This document shows, piece after piece, positions 15,401 through 23,306 of a stretch of DNA of 64,000 nt. The first letter of the stretch is position 1. Each line of letters starts with the position of its first letter. The stretch is taken from assembly GCF_030034735.1 (NCBI RefSeq), contig NZ_CP125370.1:682001-746000 (forward strand). Reading direction: 5' to 3'. The notes beneath the pieces are model-generated. The model was not told the DNA's origin. It did not search any database and worked only from the letters and a program-made list of their open reading frames with translations. A program made the translations under genes and the position numbers. The DNA comes from Paenibacillus sp. RC334 (lineage in GTDB: Bacteria > Bacillota > Bacilli > Paenibacillales > Paenibacillaceae).

Positions 15401-15774
15401 GTGTTCGTTACTTTCATCTGCCAATGCAGGTAATCGTTGACCAGCGAATACGTTTCATTTAATGTAAAATTACGTATTCCCTGATTGTTTGACGAATTTT
15501 GATACGATACCTGAACACTACTGCCGGATGAGGTGATCGTCCGTGCATCCGCAGAGTTGCTTGTCCATGCCCGAGTCCACGCCCCGTTACCGAGACGGTA
15601 GGTAAACATGAGTTCACCAAGCCACTGATGATCTGCCGTATTTTGTTTGGGTGCGTTGGAGCTGTTCATGACATAGTTCGTATTGAATGTGTCTCCTACC
15701 AGACGTAAGGAAGAGATATCCCCGTAATCTCCGACCGAGATGGAGAACATATTATTAGATAGCTGTACTGCCAT
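12475..15774 (-). CDS. Large DUF5695-type carbohydrate-active protein with LamG domain
   Basis: 1099 residues. The N-terminal part (about 1-850) begins VQLSNNMFSISVGDYGDISS and resembles DUF5695 proteins: a beta-sandwich followed by an alpha/alpha-barrel-like middle, as in many glycoside hydrolases. The C-terminal region (about 890-1080; VAQYDFNETSGSTAADLSG to AVDELIIYNRALTAQE) is a concanavalin/LamG-type sugar-binding fold. AAGGGGG lies 8 bp before the ATG. There is no signal peptide, which is unexpected for this type. Probable role: polysaccharide breakdown. The catalytic residues were not identified. Confidence 0.75.
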   Translation of the reverse strand: MAVQLSNNMFSISVGDYGDISSLRLVGDTFNTNYVMNSSNAPKQNTADHQWLGELMFTYRLGNGAWTRAWTSNSADARTITSSGSSVQVSYQNSSNNQGIRNFTLNETYSLVNDYLHWQMKVTNTSNQTLEIGDWGLPLPFNEYWSGGNNEQIYETRVLSHSFVGHNSSFITAGRPSGIGPYLLLAPDSSTGASLEYQDHWRVEEHPGSTWAMEQGGWSEGLNVFYIHSNVIKNTNRGYLSNTSLSLAPGESKTYAFKFYKVADEQAVKDRLYSEGHVDVTVVPGMIFPTNLKAKFDLHTSKSITSVTAQYPSETTISYLETAPTNHKIYELTLGRLGHNNITVNYGNGEKTVLQFYAIEPVDAALQRHSTFMVNSTQWNMPGDLRDKVFDDWMMQYKAKRNSFAGYWGWGDDWGLTHGQFLAERNVQKPVASEIKAVDDYLEVAVWTNLMEGHHTDYLVPDFLMPQPNTTPTYRGYAYPHIYNTFFSMYKLAKLYPNLISYRNSKNTYLLRAYRIFKALYEGPVAYNWNTGLMGELTTPDIIKALQEEGLTTEANDLIAKMATKYNNFKNTTYPYGSEYNYDNTGEEAVYTLAKMNSNTTMMSKINAKTRAARGHMPVWYYYADPVTITGENWWNFQYTTSLAGYAMDDWTRRYSSKPEVDQRLSYAAKLANIGAINSGQISSDPANIGAVSWTYQAGKGNYGALGLDGGPLFNGWRGMSGEADLGLFGAIKVLSSDIAVDPIFGLYGYGCDVTESGNNYTITPKDGVFQRLHLISQKLSLELNRDQYTSAIVAKSKNNVRLTLKNTTTGTAHSTILTLTGLAAGTYDVLVDGTKTGSVTAVNGSSATVRLNIGTAASYDIRIQTGSGNPTPAGDVVAQYDFNETSGSTAADLSGNGQQANVNGGSWGVGRNGNALLLNGTATYASLPGGLVSSVNDFTIAAWVRVNTHNGWARLFDFGAGTDRYMFLAPKAEGTGMRFAITVSGNGEEQQLNAPELATGVWKHVAVTLSDNTGIMYVDGIEATRNTNMTLKPSSLGLTDRNYIGKSQFDDPYLNGAVDELIIYNRALTAQEIRSLASVSNAVADPKMVSSSYAEGAD

Positions 15775-16172
15775 GCTATCAACCCCCTTAAAAAAAGGTT
15801 CGTGAGTATACTCACAACGTTAATATATGTGGCAGAAATGCTTTTGCTACGCTATGTGTGGAGATTGATAGAAAATAGATTCGTATATTAGGGTACAGGA
15901 ACGATAGATTGTAATAGTGGCTAGGTGGCGGGTTTCATTCGTGAAATTTCGAATCAGACCAATCTGCTCAGTTAGGAGCTAAAGGGGTTTGTTAACAAAA
16001 TCATTACCTACGAAGAATAAGAGCTACCTGATTGTAGAAAGCTTAGGTGTCGCGCTGGGTAGCGCGGCTTTTTTCATTTTACAGGTACGTGTATAAAGCC
16101 ATTGTTACTGCGGTGCATCATCATATAAACTAGACATATGTCGGAATAAGCACTCAGAAGGTGGAGATAGCT
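15775..16172. other. Intergenic region before the pentapeptide genes
   Basis: About 400 bp without a gene. It contains the minus-strand leader of the 1099-residue protein and one hairpin with T run at 16048-16079. Otherwise nothing recognised. Confidence 0.5.
16048..16079 (+). terminator. Intrinsic terminator or leader attenuator
   Basis: Stem GTCGCGCT / AGCGCGGC (with one wobble position) around GGGT, followed by TTTTTTCATTTT. No plus-strand gene lies upstream, so it may belong to a leader of the following pentapeptide operon. Confidence 0.6.
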
Positions 16173-16811
16173 ATGGAAATTAAGATAGAGTTGCCGAAAA
16201 TTCCTTCAGACTTACCTGTATTAACCGATGAAATGTACTCCTTACGATCCAAGGATGAATTTAACACGGGGTCTGTAGAGGATATGACCATGGATAATGT
16301 GGAAGCTACCAGGGTTTCGTTTGAGAAGATGACTTTTAAAAATGTTACGGTTATGGAATCGTCATTGCCGGAAAGTGAATGGACAGATGTTATTTTCGAT
16401 AAATGCGACCTGTCTAATATTAACTTTTCCGGTTCCTTTATTCACCGGGTAGAGTTTAGAAATTGCAAACTTCTCGGAACAGACTTCTCCAGAAGCAGAC
16501 TCCAAAATGTTCGTTTTCTGGATTGCTTAGGGGATTATTCAATGTTTCGCTTTGCCAATTTCAAGCAGGTTGGTTTTGAGGATTGTTCATTGATAAGCTC
16601 CGACCTTTATCATTTGACGCTACAAAAAACCTTTTTTACCCGTTGCAATATGGATCAGGCCATGCTGTCGGGGTCCAAGCTCAAGGGGATTGATCTGAGC
16701 GATTGCGAATTTGATGGGCTACAGGTGGATATCGAAGACCTGGACGGGTGCATGATCTCTCCACATCAAGCTTCGTCTTTTGTGGGGCTGTTAGGGCTAG
16801 TGATTAAATAA
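16173..16811 (+). CDS. Pentapeptide-repeat protein
   Basis: 212 residues from the ATG at 16173, chosen because AAGGTGGAG lies 6 bp upstream. Residues about 45-190 show the five-residue periodicity with central aromatic or Leu and preceding small residue (DLSNINFSGSFIHRVEFRNC, then KLLGTDFSRSRLQNVRF), which folds into a right-handed quadrilateral beta-helix. Cys occupies several repeat positions. Pentapeptide proteins include DNA mimics that protect gyrase, but this function cannot be assigned here. Followed 12 bp later by a second pentapeptide gene. Confidence 0.85.
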   Translation: MEIKIELPKIPSDLPVLTDEMYSLRSKDEFNTGSVEDMTMDNVEATRVSFEKMTFKNVTVMESSLPESEWTDVIFDKCDLSNINFSGSFIHRVEFRNCKLLGTDFSRSRLQNVRFLDCLGDYSMFRFANFKQVGFEDCSLISSDLYHLTLQKTFFTRCNMDQAMLSGSKLKGIDLSDCEFDGLQVDIEDLDGCMISPHQASSFVGLLGLVIK

Positions 16812-16822
16812 GGGGGATCATT

Positions 16823-17428
16823 ATGTTTCAGTATCAGGAGCAGCAATATGAGGGCATTGATTATAGCGGGAAAGATTTAAGGGATGGTGAACTTATTCGT
16901 TGCACCTTTGAACGTTGTACCTTTACGAACGGTTCGTTGGAGGAAATCATGACCAGCGAATGTCGTTTTATCGAATGTGATTTTCAAGGGGCACTGTTGA
17001 ACGGTTCTATTCATACTGAATCGGCTTTTATAAATTGTAACTTTATTGAAGCCAATCTGTTCGTCTCCAAATTTAGCAATTGTAAAATGACGGGCTCAGA
17101 CTTTTCAAAAGCAAAAATAGACGGCATTACGCTCGTTCAGGGCGATTGGTCTTATACCAATTTGCGGCAGGCCCGGCTGGAAAAGCAGGATTTGAGAGGA
17201 GTACGCTTTTATGAAGCCGATCTCTCGGATGCCAATCTGCAGAAGGCAGACCTCAGAGATTGCGACCTGACCAGAGCTATTTTAGCTCATGCCAAGCTAC
17301 AGGGAGCCGATTTACGTGGTGCTACTATGGATGGAGTCGATTTTAAAGCACTTGTTGTCAAAGGTGCACGGATGGATCGGGACCAGGCGTTGGCGTTCTT
17401 ACGTTCATATGGTGCGAAGGTCGATTGA
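16823..17428 (+). CDS. Pentapeptide-repeat protein
   Basis: 201 residues. Canonical A(D/N)LxX repeats are dense in the second half: YEADLSDANLQKADLRDCDL, then TRAILAHAKLQGADLRGA. The first half has the less regular Cys-containing repeats seen in its neighbour (RCTFERCTFTNGS). AAGGGGGATC precedes the ATG. It forms an operon with the preceding gene. The C-terminal capping helix (DRDQALAFLRSYGAKVD) is typical of standalone pentapeptide proteins. Target unknown. Confidence 0.87.
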   Translation: MFQYQEQQYEGIDYSGKDLRDGELIRCTFERCTFTNGSLEEIMTSECRFIECDFQGALLNGSIHTESAFINCNFIEANLFVSKFSNCKMTGSDFSKAKIDGITLVQGDWSYTNLRQARLEKQDLRGVRFYEADLSDANLQKADLRDCDLTRAILAHAKLQGADLRGATMDGVDFKALVVKGARMDRDQALAFLRSYGAKVD

Positions 17429-17442
17429 GGCGAAGATTCCAC

Positions 17443-18948
17443 TCATTTTTTAATACTATCCCAAGCCTGGCGCAGACGGTTAATGCCTTCAATCATTTGG
17501 TGTTCCGTTAAATGGGCAAAAATAAAACAGGCGGATGGGGGACCTGGCGTCAGTTGGTAATCGGCTGCATCACGCCATGTGACTCCGAAAGACCGGGCCG
17601 CCTGCATCAATTGCTGATACTGAGCAGGCTCATGCTTCCAGACCGCATAGGCATGCAGGCCGCAGTCAGTCTGATGCCAGTGAAACAGTCTACTCAACTG
17701 CTGCATTTCGCGCTGGAACACCTCGTAACGTGATCTGTACATCCGGGTCATCCGGCGCAGATGGCGAACAAAGTCGCCGCGTATCATAAAGCGTGCCAGT
17801 GCGCGCTGTTCCAGACGGGCAGGCGGCAGAGGGTCATATAGCCGTTTGGCGGCTGTTAGCGCTTGAGTCAGTGCAGCGGGCAGAATAGCGTAGCCCAGTC
17901 GAAGACTGCTGAACATGCTTTTGGAAAAGGAACCGACATAGATGACACAATCCGCGCGATCCAGTGCTTTCAGCGGTTCAATCGGTCGTCCTGCCCAACG
18001 GAATTCGCTGTCATAATCATCTTCGATAATCCACGCGCCTCTGGACACCGCCCATTGCAAAATATGTTGACGGCGTGCTAATGGCAATACAGCTCCGGTT
18101 GGAAACTGTCGTCCCGGTGTAACAAATAGTAATCTGGAATCCCAATCCTGCGGAATAATTCCTTGTTGATCCAGCTCAGCAACTTGCACCTGTCCGCCCG
18201 ATGCGGTAACCGCACGGTGAATACCGGGATAACAGGGATTTTCCAGCACGATGGGATCTTGCTCATTAATAAGCAACTGGCATAATAAGGTGATCACTTC
18301 CATGGAGCCACTGCATAATACGACTTGATCTGGGTGGGCCATAATTCCCCGCGTTCTTCCAACATGCTGACAAATCGCTTCACGCAACCATTCATCGCCA
18401 TTCACGGGTGCTGTCATCAAGGCAGACGAAGGCTTTTGCAAGTCTTTTCCAGCGGCAGCCGTTGCGCTTTTCCATGCGGTCAGTGAATTGCCTTCCAACA
18501 CCACTTCTCCTGCCTGAAAAGAAATCAGGGGTTGTTGAGCCGCATCTTCATTTACACCAGAAGCAGAAGACGGCCGTGACTCTCTTTCCATCTGCATAAT
18601 CCGTTGTCCCCATGTGGACAGAGCTGGGGGTGTTTGTTTAACAGAAGGTGCTTGCCGGGTCTGCTTATCAATCGATGATGTGTTGGGTAGCAACGCGGTT
18701 TGTTCAATGACAAAAGTCCCTCTGCCTACCGCGGTTTCCACATACCCTTCTGCCAATAGCATATCGTAGGCTTCTGCAACACTGCCCCGCGAAATTCCAT
18801 ACATCACAGCCAGATCACGACTTGAAGGCAGGCGCGTACCGCTGGCAAGTGATCCGTTCAGAATTCCTTCCCGAAGAGCATGATACAAGGCCAAATATTT
18901 ATGATGATACAGTTGAATAGCACGCTGATAAGCAATCGTAATATCCAT
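17443..18948 (-). CDS. MocR-type (GntR plus aminotransferase fold) regulator
   Basis: 501 residues. Residues 10-80 form a GntR winged helix (LPSSRDLAVMYGISRGSVAE). Residues about 130-495 form a class-I aminotransferase fold; the lysine that binds pyridoxal phosphate is in YVGSFSKSMFSSLRLGY, and DDYDSEF is the cofactor-ring contact. MocR proteins such as GabR and PdxR sense PLP and an amino compound. The gene is divergent from a PNPOx-like gene 115 bp away, which suggests control of that gene, as PdxR does for vitamin B6 genes. A palindrome lies in the gap. Confidence 0.88.
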   Translation of the reverse strand: MDITIAYQRAIQLYHHKYLALYHALREGILNGSLASGTRLPSSRDLAVMYGISRGSVAEAYDMLLAEGYVETAVGRGTFVIEQTALLPNTSSIDKQTRQAPSVKQTPPALSTWGQRIMQMERESRPSSASGVNEDAAQQPLISFQAGEVVLEGNSLTAWKSATAAAGKDLQKPSSALMTAPVNGDEWLREAICQHVGRTRGIMAHPDQVVLCSGSMEVITLLCQLLINEQDPIVLENPCYPGIHRAVTASGGQVQVAELDQQGIIPQDWDSRLLFVTPGRQFPTGAVLPLARRQHILQWAVSRGAWIIEDDYDSEFRWAGRPIEPLKALDRADCVIYVGSFSKSMFSSLRLGYAILPAALTQALTAAKRLYDPLPPARLEQRALARFMIRGDFVRHLRRMTRMYRSRYEVFQREMQQLSRLFHWHQTDCGLHAYAVWKHEPAQYQQLMQAARSFGVTWRDAADYQLTPGPPSACFIFAHLTEHQMIEGINRLRQAWDSIKK

Positions 18949-18988
18949 AACCTTCTCCTTCCATTGGACTACTCATTTTCGATCATAT

Positions 18989-19008
18989 TGGATCTATTCA
19001 TTGATCCA
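18989..19008. promoter_or_regulatory. Candidate MocR operator
   Basis: TGGATC, 8 bp, GATCCA: a 6-bp perfect inverted repeat in the gap between the divergent MocR regulator and the PNPOx-like gene. Position suits control of both promoters. Confidence 0.4.
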
Positions 19009-19063
19009 TCTTCAACATAATCTGAAATGTATCGCTGGTCAATAGACGAAAGGAGCATGATCC

Positions 19064-19675
19064 ATGAGAAGAAAAGAATTTACGGTGGCAGAAGAAGAGG
19101 AAATAGAGCTATTTCTGAGCGAGGTCAGCTTCGGTTTTCTGGGTATGAACAGCGAGGATGGGTTCCCGCGGGTTGTACCCTTGAATTTTGCTTATGGAAA
19201 TGGTGTTTTTTATATTCATGGCAGCCGTGCCGGAGAGAAGATGGAACGGATGATGGAGGACAACCGGGTTACTTTTTCCGCTGCCAAAGAGTATGCGCTC
19301 ATCCCGTCTTATTTTACGGATGAACATATGGCATGTCCGGCGACATCATTTTTTAAAAGTATTACCGTGCGAGGTCATGCGGAACAGGTAGTGGAACTGG
19401 AAGAAAAGGCATCTGCCTTTTCCATTTTTATGAGTAAGCTGCAACCGGAGGGCGGCTATGAACCTATCGATGCCAGCGATCCCCGGTATGCTTCACGTCT
19501 GAAAGGGGTCGCGCTGATCAAGATTGTACCGGATGAGTGGACCGCCAAATTCAAATTCGGGCAGAATGTTAAAGAGCAGGAACGTCAACAGATTATCGAC
19601 GGTTTGCAAAACCGAGGGCGGGATGATGATCTGACAACCATTGAAATGATGCGCAAATATTGTCCTCACCACTGA
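19064..19675 (+). CDS. Pyridoxamine 5'-phosphate oxidase-like flavin-binding protein
   Basis: 203 residues. The split-barrel FMN-binding fold of the PNPOx/NimA family is indicated by the start MRRKEFTVAEEEEIELFLSE, the RVVPLNFAYGNGVFYIHGS block and the GVALIKIVPDEWTAKFKFGQ block. AAAGGAG lies before the ATG. Members reduce nitro compounds or act on flavin/F420-linked substrates, and many are uncharacterised. It is divergent from the MocR regulator. True vitamin B6 oxidase activity is not implied. Confidence 0.8.
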   Translation: MRRKEFTVAEEEEIELFLSEVSFGFLGMNSEDGFPRVVPLNFAYGNGVFYIHGSRAGEKMERMMEDNRVTFSAAKEYALIPSYFTDEHMACPATSFFKSITVRGHAEQVVELEEKASAFSIFMSKLQPEGGYEPIDASDPRYASRLKGVALIKIVPDEWTAKFKFGQNVKEQERQQIIDGLQNRGRDDDLTTIEMMRKYCPHH

Positions 19676-19876
19676 TCCGGCGTCATCATTCTTGCTTGCT
19701 CACGGTCTAATTGGTTAATACTACCTTAAAGGGAGATGCCCTTATATTTTCAAAACCTTCATTTCTTCTGTATTAGGACTTTGGAAGGACAGGCATATAT
19801 CATCCTCAAGCCCGTTGTTCTTACCGCAAGGGAACCTTATAATACGATAGATTTGTGGAGTAAGGGGGCAAGGACC

Positions 19877-20464
19877 GTGACGAGAGCAGGAGTCAGAAGT
19901 CGGGAAGGTCGACGGTTGTTACTGGAGGCGGGGGCTGAGGAGTTCGCTCAGACCGGTTTTTATCAGACCAAGGTAAGTTCGATCGCGGCGCGTGCGGGAT
20001 TGACGCAGCCGGATTTTTATATTCATTTTGAGAGTAAGGAACAAATGTATGAGGAGCTTGTTGAGAGCTTCCGAGTGTTGGTGAATGAGACGGTCCAATG
20101 CATGAAGGTGGAACCGGATCAAAGCCAAGCTGAAATTTTGAGCCGGGGGCTAGTGTTTCTGGAATCCGTTTTTCGTATGTTATCCAATAATTCGGCGATA
20201 ACCCGTGTCGGATTTTACCAGGCGTCGGACTCGGTGCGTATCAAGGCAGAAATGGCAGGTCATATTAAAAAGCATCTGCTTGCGGCACAACGATGGGGTT
20301 CTTGCCGTGAGGAATTGGACCCGGAGCTGACGGCGGAATGCGTCGTTGGTTTGATTGAACGGTTGACGTTAACCAAATTGCTGACTGGACGCGAAAGTCC
20401 ATCCGTACTTGCCAAGCAGACGCGAAACCTGCTGTATCACGGCATGCTGGCGCATGGAGGATAA
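19877..20464 (+). CDS. TetR-family transcriptional regulator
   Basis: 195 residues from the GTG at 19877, placed 8 bp after AAGGGGG. The upstream in-frame extension is not TetR-like. The N-terminal helix-turn-helix (TKVSSIAARAGLTQPDFYIH, then FESKEQMYEELVE) matches the family pattern. The ligand-binding part is helical with no identifying motif. No divergent gene is adjacent; two YjcZ-type genes follow on the same strand. Target unknown. Confidence 0.85.
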   Translation: MTRAGVRSREGRRLLLEAGAEEFAQTGFYQTKVSSIAARAGLTQPDFYIHFESKEQMYEELVESFRVLVNETVQCMKVEPDQSQAEILSRGLVFLESVFRMLSNNSAITRVGFYQASDSVRIKAEMAGHIKKHLLAAQRWGSCREELDPELTAECVVGLIERLTLTKLLTGRESPSVLAKQTRNLLYHGMLAHGG

Positions 20465-20576
20465 CGGAACCAAAGCGAAAGACCTACATTTGGGCGGGAG
20501 GCGCGGCATCTGTACCTATCATGGTTGGCAACATACGCATAAGATGCTTTTGTAAACCATGAAGGGAGGAATCAGT

Positions 20577-20678
20577 ATGTCTGGAGTAGGCGCTGGTTAT
20601 GGAGCTTTCACATCTACAGGAGCGATTCTGGTACTTTTCATTTTGCTCGTTATCATCTCTAAAGCATTCGTTATCTAA
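20577..20678 (+). CDS. YjcZ-family sporulation microprotein
   Basis: 33 residues with GAAGGGAGG about 7 bp before the ATG. The sequence MSGVGAGYGAFTSTGAILVL runs into LFILLVIISKAFVI: a Gly-rich start followed by one transmembrane helix with the conserved F-I-L-L-V-I-I motif. This is the YjcZ/SscA type of tiny protein linked to spore coat assembly in Bacillus. A paralogue follows 70 bp later. Confidence 0.85.
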   Translation: MSGVGAGYGAFTSTGAILVLFILLVIISKAFVI

Positions 20679-20748
20679 CTCGTTGTTAACAATCTGAATT
20701 GAATTCAGGCGATGTATTTGTAATCAACGGAGGGAGGAGGAATTTGAG

Positions 20749-20865
20749 ATGGGTGAAGTAGACAGAGGTTGTGGCGGTGGTGGCTACGGCATGTGGACTT
20801 CCACTGGTGTTATTCTGGTACTCTTCATTTTGCTGGTTATCATCACTCGCACTATTTTTATCTAA
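20749..20865 (+). CDS. YjcZ-family sporulation microprotein
   Basis: 38 residues, with GGAGGGAGGAGG upstream of the ATG. MGEVDRGCGGGGYGMWTSTG is followed by the same ILVLFILLVII helix as the preceding microprotein. The pair is a tandem duplication. Too short for most automated callers; likely expressed during sporulation (family knowledge). Confidence 0.85.
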   Translation: MGEVDRGCGGGGYGMWTSTGVILVLFILLVIITRTIFI

Positions 20866-20927
20866 ATTATATATTTCATGGGCTTGAGCGCCGATGCTTC
20901 GCGCCTATGAACATGCAAGTCAAAACA

Positions 20928-20961
20928 GGAACCGTCTCTAATAGGAGCGGTTTCTTTTTTT
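20928..20961 (+). terminator. Terminator after the YjcZ genes
   Basis: Imperfect hairpin GGAACCGTCTC / GGAGCGGTTTC with a short loop and a T run of ten bases. Confidence 0.75.
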
Positions 20962-20975
20962 CTCCAAAGTTAACG

Positions 20976-21004
20976 TTGACGTTAACGTTAGATAGGCGTA
21001 GTAT
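20976..21004 (+). promoter_or_regulatory. Sigma-A promoter with palindrome upstream of the MerR-MFS-Usp operon
   Basis: TTGACG, 17 bp, TAGTAT. The -35 region lies within repeated AACGTT units (TTAACGTTGACGTTAACGTTA at 20970-20990), a likely operator for the MerR protein encoded directly downstream. Confidence 0.6.
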
Positions 21005-21036
21005 TTATATATAAACTTTTTCATAAGGTGGGTGTC

Positions 21037-21492
21037 ATGGTTACGTATAAAATTGACGAGGTCGCCAAGCAATGCGGTTTGACCAAGCGAACCATTCGTT
21101 ATTATGAGGAAATCGGTCTGTTGCCCTCCCCGCAGCGCAGCGAAGGGAATATGCGGCTGTATACGCAGGAGGATGTGGATTTACTGAAAAAAATTGTGAG
21201 TGCCAAGGAAGTGCTTGGTTTCTCCCTGCAAGAGCTTCAGCGTTACATGTCCGCTGCGGAAATGCTCAAGGGTCAGCGGGAGGAATATCGTGAACGAACG
21301 GATATCCTGCATCCTGTTGAGCGCCGGGCCATGTTGGAGGATATGGAGGTAACACTGAACGAACAACTGGAGCTGATGGAGGGTAAAATCAACAGCATCC
21401 GTATGCTCCAGACCGAGCTGGAGGAGCTGCGGGTCAGGGTTCGCGAACGAAAGGTTCTGCTTGATAAGGAGCTTGGCAGCGACCCGTCATAA
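21037..21492 (+). CDS. MerR-family regulator of the adjacent MFS pump
   Basis: 151 residues. The start is ATG 21037, 5 bp after AAGGTGG. Residues 1-70 form a MerR winged helix (YKIDEVAKQCGLTKRTIRYY, then EEIGLLPSP). A long coiled coil about residues 80-145 forms the dimer interface, and no metal-binding Cys cluster is present. It heads an operon with an MFS exporter and a Usp protein, so it probably activates the pump on drug binding. The AACGTT-rich palindrome at its promoter is the likely site. Confidence 0.88.
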   Translation: MVTYKIDEVAKQCGLTKRTIRYYEEIGLLPSPQRSEGNMRLYTQEDVDLLKKIVSAKEVLGFSLQELQRYMSAAEMLKGQREEYRERTDILHPVERRAMLEDMEVTLNEQLELMEGKINSIRMLQTELEELRVRVRERKVLLDKELGSDPS

Positions 21493-21533
21493 GCGAATCA
21501 TTTTACATTTAGATTTGGAGGTTACATCCTACT

Positions 21534-22763
21534 ATGAGTTCACAACACGCATTACCTGATGAGTTAAAGTTACCTGATGAGTTAAAAAAACAGGCAGGCT
21601 TGCTGTCTCAGCCCAAGGCGGTATGGGCGGTTGCTTTTGCCTGCGTTATTTCATTTATGGGACTGGGATTAGTCGATCCTATCCTTCCGGCCATCGCCGA
21701 TCAGCTTCATGCCACCAAGAGTCAGGTGTCACTGCTGTTCACCAGCTATAATCTGGTGACAGGCGTAGCTATGCTGATTACGGGCGTAGTGTCCAGCCGA
21801 TTGGGTGTCAAATGGACGCTGCTGACCGGGATATTGTTGATTATTGTGTTTGCCGGGTTGGGAGGTACAGCCGATACGGTTGGCGGGATTGTGGGCTACC
21901 GGGCAGGCTGGGGTCTGGGGAACGCTCTGTTTATTGCTACGGCGCTATCTGCCATTGTTGGTCTGTCCACTTCGGGAACAGCCAAAGCCATTATTTTGTA
22001 TGAGGCGGCCCTGGGTCTCGGGATTTCGGTCGGCCCGCTGCTTGGCGGTGAGCTAGGCTCCATTTCTTGGCGCGGTCCGTTCTTCGGTGTAGCTGCGCTG
22101 ATGGTGGTGGGATTTTTGTTCATTACATTTATGCTGCCTTCGATTCCGAAGCCTAAAAAGCGCGGTTCGATTGCTGATCCGTTCAAAGCGCTCACTTATC
22201 CGGCCCTGCTAACGCTGGGCATTGTGGCTTTGTTGTATAACTTCGGATTTTTTACGCTGATGGCGTATTCTCCATATGTGATGCATTTGGACGAGCACGG
22301 TTTGGGCTATGTCTTTTTCGGCTGGGGGATTATGCTGGCCTTTACCTCGGTGTTTGTAGCACCGAAGATTCAAGCACGCTTTAGCGTGGTATCTTCCATT
22401 AGTGTCATGCTGACGCTGTTTGCCATTGATTTAGGCGTTATGGCGATAGGAACAGTCGCAGGCTCACCGAAGACCGTCATTGTTGCGGTGATCGTGGCTG
22501 GTATTTTTCTGGGGATTAACAATACATTGATCACAACGGCTGTGATGCAGGCAGCTCCGGTGGAGCGCTCCACGGCATCTGCGGCTTACAGCTTTATGCG
22601 TTTTTTGGGTGGGGCAATCTCGCCGTGGCTTGCAGGGAAGCTGTCCGAGTGGTATACGGCGGAAACTCCATTTTATTTTGGCGCATTGATGGTACTGCTG
22701 GGTGTAGTGGTACTGATCGTACGTCGTCGACATATGCAGGATATACAGATTGATGCTCACTAA
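21534..22763 (+). CDS. MFS drug exporter
   Basis: 409 residues with 12 predicted transmembrane helices. The helix-1 signature GLGLVDPILPAIADQLHATK and the loop segment TGVVSSRLGVKW fit the 12-TM drug:proton antiporter family (Bmr/YfmO-like). An N-terminal duplication, LPDELKLPDELKK, precedes helix 1. It lies 41 bp after the MerR gene and 27 bp before the Usp gene. Substrate unknown. Confidence 0.88.
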   Translation: MSSQHALPDELKLPDELKKQAGLLSQPKAVWAVAFACVISFMGLGLVDPILPAIADQLHATKSQVSLLFTSYNLVTGVAMLITGVVSSRLGVKWTLLTGILLIIVFAGLGGTADTVGGIVGYRAGWGLGNALFIATALSAIVGLSTSGTAKAIILYEAALGLGISVGPLLGGELGSISWRGPFFGVAALMVVGFLFITFMLPSIPKPKKRGSIADPFKALTYPALLTLGIVALLYNFGFFTLMAYSPYVMHLDEHGLGYVFFGWGIMLAFTSVFVAPKIQARFSVVSSISVMLTLFAIDLGVMAIGTVAGSPKTVIVAVIVAGIFLGINNTLITTAVMQAAPVERSTASAAYSFMRFLGGAISPWLAGKLSEWYTAETPFYFGALMVLLGVVVLIVRRRHMQDIQIDAH

Positions 22764-22790
22764 GAATGAACTTCTGAGGAGGAAAAGAGT

Positions 22791-23219
22791 ATGAGCGAAT
22801 ACAAGCATATTCTGGTTGCGATCGATGGTTCGGAACACGCTATGAAGGCGTTGGAGACAGCCAAAGCGCTGTCCAAACAGCTTCAGGGTGAACCGCGTCT
22901 GACCGTATTGCATGTGAATCCGGCTTTATCCATGAATGAGCCCCCGGTTGGGGTGGATGTGGATGAGCGAATGGAGGAGGAAGGGCGTCATATATTGGAG
23001 CCAGCATCCGACTTTTTGAAGGACGAGGGTATTTTGTACCGTATGCTGACGGGTCATGGTGATCCGGCGAGCATCATTTGCCAAAGTGCAGAGCAGGAGC
23101 AGGCGGATCTGATCATTATGGGAACACGGGGCAAAGGGCTGGTTTCCGAAATGATCCTGGGCAGCGTCAGCCATCATGTGATCCAGCATGCACCTTGCCC
23201 TGTGTTGACGGTAAAATAA
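22791..23219 (+). CDS. Universal stress protein (UspA family)
   Basis: 142 residues. The start (YKHILVAIDGSEHAMKALET) and the nucleotide-binding loop G-x2-G-x9-G-S (IMGTRGKGLVSEMILGSVSH) are the ATP-binding UspA signature. GAGGAGG precedes the ATG. Last gene of the MerR-MFS-Usp operon; a hairpin terminator follows. Probably a cytoplasmic stress protein that binds ATP. Confidence 0.92.
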   Translation: MSEYKHILVAIDGSEHAMKALETAKALSKQLQGEPRLTVLHVNPALSMNEPPVGVDVDERMEEEGRHILEPASDFLKDEGILYRMLTGHGDPASIICQSAEQEQADLIIMGTRGKGLVSEMILGSVSHHVIQHAPCPVLTVK

Positions 23220-23224
23220 ACGGT

Positions 23225-23297
23225 AAAAAAGCCTGTCTGAAAAGGGACGGAGATACGCATGATGCGTATACCTCCCCAGATCAGCCGGGCTTTTTTA
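23225..23297. terminator. Bidirectional terminator between Usp and ALDH genes
   Basis: AAAAAAGCC...GGGCTTTTTT outer stem around an inner palindrome ATACGCAT-G-ATGCGTAT (23253-23269). T runs exist on both strands, matching the convergent genes. Confidence 0.75.
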
Positions 23298-23306
23298 GTA
23301 GTGATA

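Noticed and set aside
16046..16079. T-box riboswitch resembling GGGTAGCGCGGC
   Set aside because: The match to the T-box antiterminator consensus is poor, no stem I or specifier region is seen, and the downstream genes are pentapeptide proteins rather than tRNA- or amino-acid-related.
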